This document shows, in pieces, positions 51,603 through 60,253 of a stretch of DNA of 64,000 nt. The notes below the pieces were generated by a model. It was not told where the DNA came from and searched no databases. It worked only from the letters and a program-made list of their open reading frames with translations. The position numbers and the translations under genes are program-made. Position 1 is the first letter of the stretch. Each line of letters opens with the position of its first letter. Source of the DNA: JAADHI01 sp964451325 (GTDB lineage: Bacteria > Nitrospirota > Nitrospiria > SBBL01 > JAADHI01); NCBI GenBank assembly GCA_964451325.1, contig CAYVHO010000016.1:1-64000 (forward strand). Direction: 5' to 3'.

Positions 51603-52361
51603 TTAATCCTGTTTGAAAAGGTGCGCATGTCCACGGCTTACGCCTAAGGGTTTGGCATAACCCTGCATCTGCAAGGTATAACGTCCGACCAGATCACGCG
51701 TGATGCCTTGAATCGCTGCAACACGGACGAGCGTTGAGCGATGGATGCGCCAGAATTGGTCCGGGTCTAAGGATGCTTCCAAGACTTTAAGCGGTGTGCG
51801 AATCAGCCACTCCTTGCCGCCGGTGTAAAGCGAGGTATATTTGTCCGCCGCCAGAAAATAGTCAATGTCGTTTACATTCAATAAACAGGTTTCATCCTGC
51901 CGACTGACTTTTATCCATTTCAACTGCCGTGGCGTGTTTTGAAGCGAAGCGGATAGCTGCTTTAGAAGCGGCGTAAGGTTGGGAGGATCGGCTTTTTCCT
52001 GAGATTGAATCCGATGGAGTGTCTTTCGTAAACGGGTTTCGCTGACCGGTTTCAATAAATAATCCACCGCCGCATTTTCAAAGGCCTCGACCGCATAGTG
52101 ATCAAAGGCGGTCACAAAGACGATTCGGCATTGATTTCCAAGTGTTTCGGCGACCTCCAGACCACTCATGCCGGGCATCTGGATATCCAGAAAGGCGATT
52201 GTAGGCCGATGTTCTTGGATCAGAGCGAGCGCCTCATTGCCATTCATCGCCTCGGCGACAATGTCGAGCTCCGGCCAAAGTTTGTTCAATTGCTTTTTGA
52301 GATACAACCTCAAGGGTCCTTCATCGTCGGCAATGATCGCAGTGGGATTGGGCAAATTCAT
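51603..52361 (-). CDS. LytTR response regulator
   Basis: The receiver (1-120) has the phospho-aspartate in TIAFLDIQMPGMSGLEVAE. A LytTR DNA-binding domain follows (about 150-250), with DDIDYFLAADKYTSLYTGGK-like text and WRIHRSTLVRVAAIQGI. It starts inside the stop codon of the histidine kinase gene, its cognate sensor. It probably controls this eight-gene operon or another target; the binding site was not found. Confidence 0.9.
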   Translation of the reverse strand: MNLPNPTAIIADDEGPLRLYLKKQLNKLWPELDIVAEAMNGNEALALIQEHRPTIAFLDIQMPGMSGLEVAETLGNQCRIVFVTAFDHYAVEAFENAAVDYLLKPVSETRLRKTLHRIQSQEKADPPNLTPLLKQLSASLQNTPRQLKWIKVSRQDETCLLNVNDIDYFLAADKYTSLYTGGKEWLIRTPLKVLEASLDPDQFWRIHRSTLVRVAAIQGITRDLVGRYTLQMQGYAKPLGVSRGHAHLFKQD

Positions 52362-53407
52362 TGTTTTTTCTCCACCCGCTGTAACGGAAGACGCAAGCAG
52401 GCTTTTACGCCCTGAGGTGGGTTTTCCGAGAGATGTAAGGTACTTTTTTCACCATACAAAACATTGAGACGCCGACGAATATTATCTAAACCGAAGCCGC
52501 TGCCGAGATCATCTTGAGCTTTTAAGCCCCGACCCGTATCACAGACTTCGATGACCAGTTGATCGTCTTCACAGCAAACCTTGATATTGATACTGCCACC
52601 TTCAAGGCTTGACTCCAAACCATGTTTAATGGCGTTTTCGACCAAAGGTTGAATCATCAAGGGGGGGAGGGCAATTTTTTCAAGATCGTCTGGCAGATCA
52701 AAATGATAGTTCAGTCGCTCACCCATGCGTACACTTTGAATGGACAAATAAGCCTTCAACAAGCCCACCTCCTGAGCCAATGTACTTTTCTGTCTCCGTG
52801 TCCGCTGTAGGGAGGCGCGTAAATAGTGCGTAAAATCCTCCAACATCTTTTTGGCCTGATGCGGTTTAGGGTCAATCAGGCCAATAATGTTTGACAAGGT
52901 ATTGAATAAAAAATGGGGTTCAATCTGTGCTTGCAGCAGGCGCAATTCTGTTTCGGTCAGCTCTTGTTCAATCTGCACCCGATTCAAAGATTCCACCTGC
53001 AAGCGGTGCTGGCTTTCAGCGATACGACTTCGGGCATAAAAATAATAGGAAATCGCAGTGCCAAATAAAATGGCGGAAACGGAGGTCGTAATTAAGGCTT
53101 GAGGTTCTTGTTCCAAGAACTGTAGAGGACTTCCCCCCAAGAGATGGGTACCCAGGACGACACCCACAATGCTGCCCAGTGGAACTGCAATGGCAAAAAT
53201 ACCTACGGTCTTGCGTTTATCTTCACGCATCCATGCCAAAATCCAGGCCATCAAAAAAATATTAAGACCAATGGCAAGTGAGAAGCTCAGGCTGCGCCGC
53301 AAGGGTGTCGCCAACATAAAAGACAGCGCAATGCCCAGCAAGGTCATCAGCATAAAAATCTGGAGCAACTCTTTAAAAAAATGCGAAAGCAGATTGTTTT
53401 GTTTCAC
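52358..53407 (-). CDS. LytS/YehU-type sensor histidine kinase
   Basis: The N-terminal half has four hydrophobic segments, such as IFMLMTLLGIALSFMLATPL and ALITTSVSAILFGTAISYYF. The kinase core has the phospho-histidine in LLQAQIEPHFLFNTLSNIIG and the ATP site in PPLMIQPLVENAIKHGLES and GRGLKAQDDLGSGFGLDNIR. The length of 349 residues is standard. No extracellular sensor domain is present, so the signal may come from the membrane. It follows the barrel gene by 13 bases. Confidence 0.91.
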   Translation of the reverse strand: MKQNNLLSHFFKELLQIFMLMTLLGIALSFMLATPLRRSLSFSLAIGLNIFLMAWILAWMREDKRKTVGIFAIAVPLGSIVGVVLGTHLLGGSPLQFLEQEPQALITTSVSAILFGTAISYYFYARSRIAESQHRLQVESLNRVQIEQELTETELRLLQAQIEPHFLFNTLSNIIGLIDPKPHQAKKMLEDFTHYLRASLQRTRRQKSTLAQEVGLLKAYLSIQSVRMGERLNYHFDLPDDLEKIALPPLMIQPLVENAIKHGLESSLEGGSINIKVCCEDDQLVIEVCDTGRGLKAQDDLGSGFGLDNIRRRLNVLYGEKSTLHLSENPPQGVKACLRLPLQRVEKKQ

Positions 53408-53420
53408 GATTCATTCCACC

Positions 53421-54635
53421 TCAATAAACAGCCCATTCCCAGCCGAGCCACAGAATCCATTGTTCAGGCAAGAGCTGATAGGCGGCGTCCGCTGGCCCCC
53501 CAAAACGTCTCAGGGCGGCACTCAGTTGGTGTTTATCCCCTTCATAATTTATTTTGAAGGTTACCACATAGCCTTGATCTCCAGGGGTATAGAGGATGTC
53601 GAGTGAAGGCTCAAGGGTTTCCCCCGCATAAGACAGACGCAAGAAGCTATTCCAGCGAAGTAGGTTTTTTACCTGAAAATACCGGCTGGAGTCGGCAATC
53701 CCGGATAAGACGGCTTCATTTGAAATATCGCTAAAAGACCGCCGCTGTTTTGCGGTGAATGCCGCAAGATCCTGCCATTCTTTCGGAGTGTAAGCCTGAT
53801 CGTCGTACCAGGCTTCACTCAATACGGACCAACCCGCAGCATTGCTCCAACTTGTTCCGGCAATGGCCTTGAGACCCTGATCGAAATTAAGTTGCCGAAT
53901 GGTGTCAGCAGGCGCGAGCAGAGACGATACGGCACCCGTCGAGGGCTTGAGCCAGCGTTGATAACGGTGTTGGTAGAGCAAACTGGCATGCCAGGCAAAT
54001 TGTTCTCCAATCACATGGCTGATGCCTCCGCCTGTTTCCCAGTCATGGCGTTCGCTGAGTCGCAGCAAGCCGTGCAAATCGGCGCTCGATTGCAATTGGT
54101 AGGTTTTGATCGTGAGCGAGGCATCATCCTTACGGTTATCTTCTTTTTTATTGTAGGGATTGGCAATCACCAGACTGAATGCGCGGGTGGCACTGAACTT
54201 TTCCCAAGCCAGCAAAGGCACCCCTTCGAGGGATTCGCTATTTAATCGGCGACGGTCTTCCTGTTGAATGACATCCAGCGGACGAAAGCCAAAACCCACG
54301 CCCCAACTCATGACTTTTTTCCCGATGCTCAAGTCCTGATCCAGCCATTCTGTGTCCCAATACAGTGTCTTGAGGATGAAGTCATTTTCCGAGGACTGCC
54401 CGTGACGGATCGTGTGACGCAATAGACCCTGTGCCTGGATACCACCCTTCTGATACAAGAGGTCTATTTCTTGGCGACTGCTTCTTTCATTAAAAATGTG
54501 CTGGCCTTCTGGCGGCGCAAAGAGGCTGTCTTTGTCGATCACGTGATATTCGGGCACAACACGAATATTGACATTAAAATCGGCGGCAATGACCGGCCCG
54601 TAAAGACAAAGGCTCAACAAAACCGCGCGGATCAT
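53421..54635 (-). CDS. Putative outer-membrane beta-barrel protein
   Basis: The 404-residue protein starts with a signal peptide (VLLSLCLYGPVIAADF) and consists of alternating beta-strands such as SIGKKVMSWGVGFGFRPLDV. It ends in the aromatic WILWLGWEWAVY, as expected for an outer-membrane barrel. I do not recognise a named family. It overlaps the LolA-like gene (ATGA), so the two likely act together at the outer membrane. Confidence 0.72.
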   Translation of the reverse strand: MIRAVLLSLCLYGPVIAADFNVNIRVVPEYHVIDKDSLFAPPEGQHIFNERSSRQEIDLLYQKGGIQAQGLLRHTIRHGQSSENDFILKTLYWDTEWLDQDLSIGKKVMSWGVGFGFRPLDVIQQEDRRRLNSESLEGVPLLAWEKFSATRAFSLVIANPYNKKEDNRKDDASLTIKTYQLQSSADLHGLLRLSERHDWETGGGISHVIGEQFAWHASLLYQHRYQRWLKPSTGAVSSLLAPADTIRQLNFDQGLKAIAGTSWSNAAGWSVLSEAWYDDQAYTPKEWQDLAAFTAKQRRSFSDISNEAVLSGIADSSRYFQVKNLLRWNSFLRLSYAGETLEPSLDILYTPGDQGYVVTFKINYEGDKHQLSAALRRFGGPADAAYQLLPEQWILWLGWEWAVY

Positions 54636-55402
54636 TCCGTCAGCTTATTCCGCACCAAGTAGGCGGGATTGTAGACCTTGTCGGGCAGGGTCTGCGGCGT
54701 CATGGCGAGATAATGGACTTCGGTGATCTGTTTTGTTTGGATGCGGTCAATGAGGGTCATCATGACCACTTGTCGGCGACCATTCAATTCTCCCATTTTA
54801 AAGTGGGCCACCTTGGCGAGTTTCCCAGAGCTCAGGTAGAGATCGGCTTTGAGCGGTCGGTGATCTGATTCGGCTAAATAAAGCGTGATGCCTGCATAGG
54901 TGACCCCTGTGCGGATGGCCTTTAAATCCAAAACCAGGGACGGGACATCGTCCACCACGGTTCGGCCTCTTATGATCCCGGCATAATCTTCGCTCCAGGT
55001 GAGTGTGGCAATGTCGCCACTGGCGGCTTCACCCAGAAGTTTTTGTGTCGCGGTAATACGGATCGGACGACGCGATCGCGGCATCACAATCCAGAACTGA
55101 TCATCCAGCATCAACAATTTTTGTCCCGATTCACTGGGGGAGCGAAACAGCACAAGTGAACGTCGGCCCGGTTTGAGAAAAACGGAATAGCGGCGTTCTT
55201 TTTTCAATTGACCGGATTTGAAGAGACGTATTTCTGTTTCCACACGAAGTTCCGTTCCGCTCAGGCGGAAGGCATCGGCTTCTTTGAGTAGCGTCGCTAC
55301 ATTAGATTCGGCCATTGCAGTTTGCGAAAATAAAAGCAAGAGCGCTGTGAATAATAGACTGTATTCTGCCAACCGCTTAGATTTGAAATAAGGTTTAAAC
55401 AT
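54632..55402 (-). CDS. LolA-like outer-membrane lipoprotein-sorting protein
   Basis: The 256-residue protein has a signal peptide (FTALLLLFSQTAMAE) and the half-open barrel of LolA-like proteins, with ERRYSVFLKPGRRSLVLFRS and QKLLMLDDQFWIVMPRSRRP. Such proteins often accompany ABC exporters in uncharacterised operons. It could carry a lipid or lipoprotein across the periplasm. It overlaps the permease gene by eight bases. Confidence 0.83.
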   Translation of the reverse strand: MFKPYFKSKRLAEYSLLFTALLLLFSQTAMAESNVATLLKEADAFRLSGTELRVETEIRLFKSGQLKKERRYSVFLKPGRRSLVLFRSPSESGQKLLMLDDQFWIVMPRSRRPIRITATQKLLGEAASGDIATLTWSEDYAGIIRGRTVVDDVPSLVLDLKAIRTGVTYAGITLYLAESDHRPLKADLYLSSGKLAKVAHFKMGELNGRRQVVMMTLIDRIQTKQITEVHYLAMTPQTLPDKVYNPAYLVRNKLTE

Positions 55403-56612
55403 GGCTCAAGGCCTCCACGATGGGTTTCTGTGCTGCCTTTCGGCTGGCTAAAAAAGCGGCTACGACACAGAGCAAGAGTACAAAGACCGCCGTGCTCGCA
55501 TACAAGTGTGCGTCAACATAAATGACGAGCGGATAACCTTGTGAACGGGCCGGGGGGGGCGGCATTTGCAGACCTGAGAGGCTGAGACCCAGCGCCGCAG
55601 TACTGGCCAAGATCATGGCGAGGCTCACGCCGATGAAGCCGATCATGAGTGCTTCTAAAATAAAATGACGCACGATTTCACCGGGGTGTGTGCCCATGGC
55701 GCGCAGGGTGCCGATTTCCCGTGTCCGCTCGACCACACTCATTGCAATGACGTTGACGACGGCAAAAAACACCATGCCCAGGATGATGAATCCCAGCAAG
55801 CCAAAAATACGGTTGTAAAGACCCCGCACAGAAAAATAGTAGAAGGCCATGTCCAGCCAGGTCTGTATGGCCAACTCAGGATATTGCGCAGCGATTTTGG
55901 CCCCGACGACATCGGTTTGCTCCGTATCAAAGAGATAGACCGAAAGTGTGCTGATTTTGTCCGTCAACAAAAGCGATTGCGCCGTGCTTAAATCGGTGAG
56001 CAGAATGCGTTTGTCCATCTCCGGCACACCCAGGGTAAAAATGCCGTGCACAATGACATCGACAGCATTGAGACTGCCTTCCACCGTGCTGGATAACAGT
56101 GTGAGGCTATCGCCCACCTCCGCATTCATTATTTTCGCCAAACCTTCTCCGATCATCACTTGTGGATCTAGCTCAGCGGGCGGTTTTGCGCTTAAGCTGG
56201 CGCCGTGCACGACTTTAAGAAAAGGCCCTTTGACTTTAAACTCGCCGGGGTCAATCCCGTTGCCCACAAAAATCGATGTCGTGTCCCCATTACTGATCAT
56301 GCCGGTAAAAGCGAGTGTCGGTAACACGGCCCGTATCTCCGAATCTTTTAATAGTGCTGAACGGATCCGCCCAAATTGGCTTAAACCAAAGGCCATCGGT
56401 GTTTCTTCCTGCTGATCAAAATAATCGTGATGGGCCAAAATCAAGTGTCCCTTGTCTCGTGCGGCCATTTCGCGTAACGAGTCATAGGTGTAAAGTGCGA
56501 AGCCGCCACCCATGAGGATGCCGCTACAGCCCATTGCCACAATAAGTATGGCCGCCACGCCGCGCCGCCGATTGCGCAATACATTCAAAAAAGCAAACTT
56601 GAGCCACTTCAT
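55395..56612 (-). CDS. FtsX/MacB-type ABC transporter permease
   Basis: The 405-residue protein has one N-terminal membrane helix, a large periplasmic MacB-like domain (about 45-260) and three C-terminal helices. The last part contains VNVIAMSVVERTREIGTLRA and MGTHPGEIVRHFILEAL, the FtsX/LolE signature. It works with the ATPase encoded next. No membrane fusion protein is present, so it resembles LolCDE or MacB-like mechanotransmission more than tripartite efflux. Confidence 0.89.
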   Translation of the reverse strand: MKWLKFAFLNVLRNRRRGVAAILIVAMGCSGILMGGGFALYTYDSLREMAARDKGHLILAHHDYFDQQEETPMAFGLSQFGRIRSALLKDSEIRAVLPTLAFTGMISNGDTTSIFVGNGIDPGEFKVKGPFLKVVHGASLSAKPPAELDPQVMIGEGLAKIMNAEVGDSLTLLSSTVEGSLNAVDVIVHGIFTLGVPEMDKRILLTDLSTAQSLLLTDKISTLSVYLFDTEQTDVVGAKIAAQYPELAIQTWLDMAFYYFSVRGLYNRIFGLLGFIILGMVFFAVVNVIAMSVVERTREIGTLRAMGTHPGEIVRHFILEALMIGFIGVSLAMILASTAALGLSLSGLQMPPPPARSQGYPLVIYVDAHLYASTAVFVLLLCVVAAFLASRKAAQKPIVEALSHV

Positions 56613-57280
56613 TTCAGCCTCCCGTCAACTAAGCGAAGCACACGATCGCAACGCGCCGCCATACGTTCGTCATGTGTGGCAATAAGAAAAGTACAGCGCG
56701 ATGCTTTCGCCATTGCATGCATCAAATCAATGATTTGAGCTGCGGTCTCGCCATCGAGATTTGCCGTGGGTTCGTCGGCAATTACAAGTTGGGGTGATTT
56801 AACCAAGGCACGGGCGACCGCGACTCGCTGCCGTTGCCCCCCGGACAATTGATCGGGCCGGTGACGGCGAAAGGCAAGCAGGCCGACCTGTTCCAGCATC
56901 ATGTCTACGGTGGTCAAACGCTGTTTTGACGGCATCCCTGTGAGCAACAAGGGGTAGGCGACGTTTTCGGCGACGTTCATGACCGGCACTAAGTTGAAAC
57001 CCTGAAAGATAAACCCGATGTGTTCGCGCCGCAATTCGGTCAAACGTCGCTGAGACAAATGCTTCACCCGCTCGCCCATCAAGACGTAAGCACCGGTGTC
57101 GGCAGAATCCACGAGTCCGCATAGATTCAAGAGCGTACTTTTTCCGCTACCGGAAGGACCCTGCAAAGCGGTGAATTCACCGGGTTTCATCTTAAAATCG
57201 ATCGACTTCAGGGCAGGAATCGCAGTACCGCCCAGGCTGTAGCTTTTGCTGATCGCTTGCATACCAATAATGTATTTCAT
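56609..57280 (-). CDS. ABC transporter ATPase (LolD/MacB-type)
   Basis: The ATPase has Walker A LQGPSGSGKSTLLNLCGL, signature QLSGGQRQRVAVARALVKSP, Walker B LVIADEPTANLDGETA and the switch histidine in IATHDERMA. It belongs to the LolD/MacB group. The ATG at 57280 follows AGAGGA; the frame extends to 57322 only through the preceding gene. It forms the transporter with the overlapping permease gene. Confidence 0.92.
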   Translation of the reverse strand: MKYIIGMQAISKSYSLGGTAIPALKSIDFKMKPGEFTALQGPSGSGKSTLLNLCGLVDSADTGAYVLMGERVKHLSQRRLTELRREHIGFIFQGFNLVPVMNVAENVAYPLLLTGMPSKQRLTTVDMMLEQVGLLAFRRHRPDQLSGGQRQRVAVARALVKSPQLVIADEPTANLDGETAAQIIDLMHAMAKASRCTFLIATHDERMAARCDRVLRLVDGRLK

Positions 57281-57287
57281 AAATCCT

Positions 57288-57842
57288 CTAAAAGCGGATG
57301 CGAAGACCGACACTGAGTGCATTCACCCGGCGCGTGGGAGTATCAAAAATAAGATCACCGCGATAGACGATAAAGGGAAGGACGCCGTTTTTAAATCGAG
57401 GTTCCCAGCCCAGCTTGCTGCGAATGCCAAAAGGATTGCCGCTATTATCCCCCATGCCGATATAACCGAGGGTCCCGATGGACATGAGAAAACCGCTCTC
57501 CCTAATCTGTTCAATTACCAGTCCGACTGCTGTGTAGCGAATATCAGGGCCATTATTCTCCAGGCCATATAAATCCAAGTAACTGATTTCAAGCCCGTAA
57601 CTCTGGCGTTTATTGGCGCTCAACATCAATCGCAAGCCGGCCTGATAACCGAAGCCGGCTCCCCCGGTTCCGTTGCTCTTGCTATAGCTGATCCCGGTAA
57701 AAGGGCGGATAAAAACATTTTGCTCTGCCCAAGCAGTGGGACTTGTGAGGAGACCCACAATAAGACACACCAGGCTCAGCACAAGAAATCTGAATCTGCC
57801 TTTGGCACGAGTTTCATGTCGGCGTTTTATATTTCTAGTCAT
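57288..57842 (-). CDS. Small outer-membrane beta-barrel protein
   Basis: The 184-residue protein has a signal peptide (FLVLSLVCLIVGLLTSPTAW) and beta-strand repeats such as SNGTGGAGFGYQAGLRLML, and ends in RVNALSVGLRIRF with a terminal Phe, typical of small barrels. I do not recognise a named family. It overlaps the TPR gene upstream (ATGA). Confidence 0.72.
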   Translation of the reverse strand: MTRNIKRRHETRAKGRFRFLVLSLVCLIVGLLTSPTAWAEQNVFIRPFTGISYSKSNGTGGAGFGYQAGLRLMLSANKRQSYGLEISYLDLYGLENNGPDIRYTAVGLVIEQIRESGFLMSIGTLGYIGMGDNSGNPFGIRSKLGWEPRFKNGVLPFIVYRGDLIFDTPTRRVNALSVGLRIRF

Positions 57843-58492
57843 TCTTCCAGTCCTTTCAGTTGTTGCGCGGCTTGTTCACGAAAACGGCCCTCCGGCAATA
57901 TCAACAAGGATTTTTCTAAATAACCCCGCTCGAGTGCAGTATTTTTTTCACGCCTGGCAATTTCAGCGGCCCGGAAATAAAGCCGTCCTTTCACGATGGG
58001 CACCGATGCTTCAAATGCCTTTGTTTGCAAGGTTTCCGCCAACACATCCTTGGCAGCTTGAAGTCGATTTAGGAAACCGGGGACTTGCAGAAAGGTACTC
58101 ACAGCCACAAGCCGGGTCTCGGTGCTGACGATTGAACCTCGCAGTGCGGCTGTATCGTGCTCCGGCTCCAACATCAAAAGTGCTTTGTCGATCATCCCTA
58201 GCCCTTTTTCGACATTCTGCAAACGAGTCCAGGGCATCCAGGCATCACGTGCCTTCAAGGTGTAACTGCTTCCGAGGTAGGCCAGGTAAAGCGGGTGGGC
58301 CGGGTCTCCTTGCACAAGGGCCTCAAATTGTTTGATGGCCGTCCCCGTCTCGTTTTTGTCTCCGGCCAGACTGGCTTCAAAGACGCTTTGAGCCTCGGTG
58401 AATATGGGGACCTCATTGCCAGCGAAGCCGAGGGGCGAAAATCCAAAAATCAAAAACACAAGCGGAGCAATAAAAAGTATGCGATACATCAT
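57839..58492 (-). CDS. TPR-like periplasmic protein
   Basis: The 217-residue protein begins with a signal peptide (ILFIAPLVFLIFGFSPLGFA) and contains helical TPR-like units: FEALVQGDPAHPLYLAYLGS and RREKNTALERGYLEKSLLIL. It is the first gene of the operon. It may scaffold the exporter in the periplasm. The function is not known. Confidence 0.72.
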   Translation of the reverse strand: MMYRILFIAPLVFLIFGFSPLGFAGNEVPIFTEAQSVFEASLAGDKNETGTAIKQFEALVQGDPAHPLYLAYLGSSYTLKARDAWMPWTRLQNVEKGLGMIDKALLMLEPEHDTAALRGSIVSTETRLVAVSTFLQVPGFLNRLQAAKDVLAETLQTKAFEASVPIVKGRLYFRAAEIARREKNTALERGYLEKSLLILPEGRFREQAAQQLKGLEE

Positions 58493-58816
58493 TTTGCCTC
58501 ATTTTAAAGTGGACGGATCGCTTCTAGCGCACCGTCTTGGTTTTGAGCTATTTTTCGGTTCAAACATGGCTTCACGATAGCCCAATTCCGGAGGGATCTC
58601 AGGTCTTTGAGATATGTGGTCTATTGATGAGATGAATTGCAAATAGGGGGTCTAAATGGAGATGCCTTAGATAAAATGATCCAGCGTCTGGTGTCCTTCT
58701 ATCACAAAGGGTACTCCGAGGATCTTCCTTCGTTTCAGAAAGCTTAAAGACCCATTAGAGTCATCTTTTTTCCTCCACCATTAAAAACAATCGTTATTTA
58801 ACTTGCATACATTGTC
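58493..58816. other. Divergent intergenic region, left part
   Basis: No gene is recognised between the minus-strand export operon and the glycosyltransferase promoter. Any promoter for the export operon must lie here, but no pair of boxes stands out. Confidence 0.4.
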
Positions 58817-58853
58817 TTGACATTAGATAAAATTTGGGATAATATTCCCAAAT
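58817..58853 (+). promoter_or_regulatory. Strong promoter with -10 box inside a perfect palindrome
   Basis: TTGACA (58817-58822), a 17-base spacer and TAATAT (58840-58845) form a near-consensus sigma70 promoter for the glycosyltransferase operon. ATTTGGGA (58832-58839) and TCCCAAAT (58846-58853) are perfect inverse arms exactly around the -10 box, so a repressor bound there would exclude polymerase. Confidence 0.75.
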
Positions 58854-58923
58854 AAATAAGACAGCACGTTGATCTCTCTGAGAGAACGCTGGCATGTCTA
58901 AGACCAAAAACTTCAATACGGTC

Positions 58924-58942
58924 GTCGGGACTTCTTCCCGAC
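58924..58942 (+). promoter_or_regulatory. Leader hairpin before the glycosyltransferase ribosome site
   Basis: GTCGGGA (58924-58930) pairs with TCCCGAC (58936-58942), six bases before the GGAGG site. No T tract follows, so it is not a simple terminator; it may stabilise the leader or affect translation. Confidence 0.5.
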
Positions 58943-58957
58943 AACACGGAGGAACAG

Positions 58958-60253
58958 ATGCGAATCTTTTATTATTCCCATGACACCTATGGCTTAGGAC
59001 ATATTCAACGGACTTTGGCCATTGCCCGGCAAGTGGCACTGGATTGTCCGGAGGCGACACAGCTTCTGGTGACCGGCTCACCGCAATCCCATTCATTTGA
59101 ATTGCCCGACCGACTGGATATCATCAAACTGCCCAGCATCACCAAGTCTCCGGAAGGTGGCTATTGCTCGCGTACTCTTCAGCTCCCTTTTAAAACCCTT
59201 AAAGCCCTTCGTGAAATCCTTATTTTAGAAGCCATTCGGCATTTTAAGCCGGATATCGTACTGGTGGATAAAGCCCCCGCTGGGGTCAAAGGAGAAATGC
59301 GCCCCGCACTGTCTTTTTTAAAAAAGGAGCGGCCCGAAACAAAACTGGTGCTCGGTATGCGTGACATTGAGGATGATGCGGAAAAGGTTTGCGAAGCCTG
59401 GAAACAACAGGGGCTCTATCGTTTAATGGACGAAACCTACGATGCAATCCTGCTTTACGGTAATCGCTCAATCTATGACCCGGTTAAAGCCTATCGTCTC
59501 TCCGCCAGAACGGAAAATAAAATCATTTCCTGCGGATATATCGGCAGAGAAAAGGTTGCAAAATCGCCCGAAACAATTCGAGAAGCACTCAAAATGAAAA
59601 CAGATCGCCTTGTACTGGTGACCGCCGGCGGCGGCGAAGATGGTTTTCAGCTCATGCATACCTATTTAAAGATGCTTGTCGGTCGCTGTCATACAAATCA
59701 TCCGGGTTTTGATTCCCTGCTTGTGCTCGGCCCGCTTATGGCCGCTTCAGAACGAAAACAGCTTCACGCCTACCGCCAGAAAGGCCTTCCCCTCTCCATG
59801 CTCGATTTTTCCTCGGACTTATACAGCTATATGAATACAGCGGATCTCGTTGTTTCAATGGGGGGATACAATTCGTTCTGCGAAATCATGTCTTTGAAAA
59901 AGCAGGCCATCATCGTGCCAAGGGTCAAACCCCGTATCGAACAGTTGATTCGCGCGGAATGTTTTTCAGCGCGCGGATTGGTGCAAATGCTCCACCCTAA
60001 ACATTTAAAGCCGGAAAGCCTGTTCAATGAAATTAAGAAGGGCTTTGAGTCTCGCAATCCGGTTTCTCCCCCCGCAGCAGGGTTAACGATGGACGGTGCC
60101 ATGAAAGCAAGTCAGGCATTGCTCAATCTCCTCAGGCACGGAAAACCGCCTCTCCCCTCTCTTCGGTCTCAAGAGAGATTAAAGCAGGAAAGAGCGAAAC
60201 AAGATTCTTCCACACTTGACAGCACAACGAAAGGCCTGTGTGCCAATGCATAG
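58958..60253 (+). CDS. Glycosyltransferase, MurG-like (COG4671 type)
   Basis: The N-terminus MRIFYYSHDTYGLGHIQRTL is the classic acceptor-domain start of GT28/MurG-like enzymes. The C-terminal donor domain has VLVTAGGGEDGFQLMHTYLK and DLVVSMGGYNSFCEIMSLKK. The last 50 residues are charged and outside the domain. It probably adds a sugar to a cell-surface or lipid acceptor. It is the first gene of the operon, and its stop overlaps the next start. Confidence 0.85.
   Translation: MRIFYYSHDTYGLGHIQRTLAIARQVALDCPEATQLLVTGSPQSHSFELPDRLDIIKLPSITKSPEGGYCSRTLQLPFKTLKALREILILEAIRHFKPDIVLVDKAPAGVKGEMRPALSFLKKERPETKLVLGMRDIEDDAEKVCEAWKQQGLYRLMDETYDAILLYGNRSIYDPVKAYRLSARTENKIISCGYIGREKVAKSPETIREALKMKTDRLVLVTAGGGEDGFQLMHTYLKMLVGRCHTNHPGFDSLLVLGPLMAASERKQLHAYRQKGLPLSMLDFSSDLYSYMNTADLVVSMGGYNSFCEIMSLKKQAIIVPRVKPRIEQLIRAECFSARGLVQMLHPKHLKPESLFNEIKKGFESRNPVSPPAAGLTMDGAMKASQALLNLLRHGKPPLPSLRSQERLKQERAKQDSSTLDSTTKGLCANA

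Noticed and set aside
51044..51634. 196-codon minus-strand frame opposite the VTT gene
   Set aside because: The plus-strand VTT protein has conserved membrane motifs; the antisense frame is rich in unlikely Arg, Gln and His runs.
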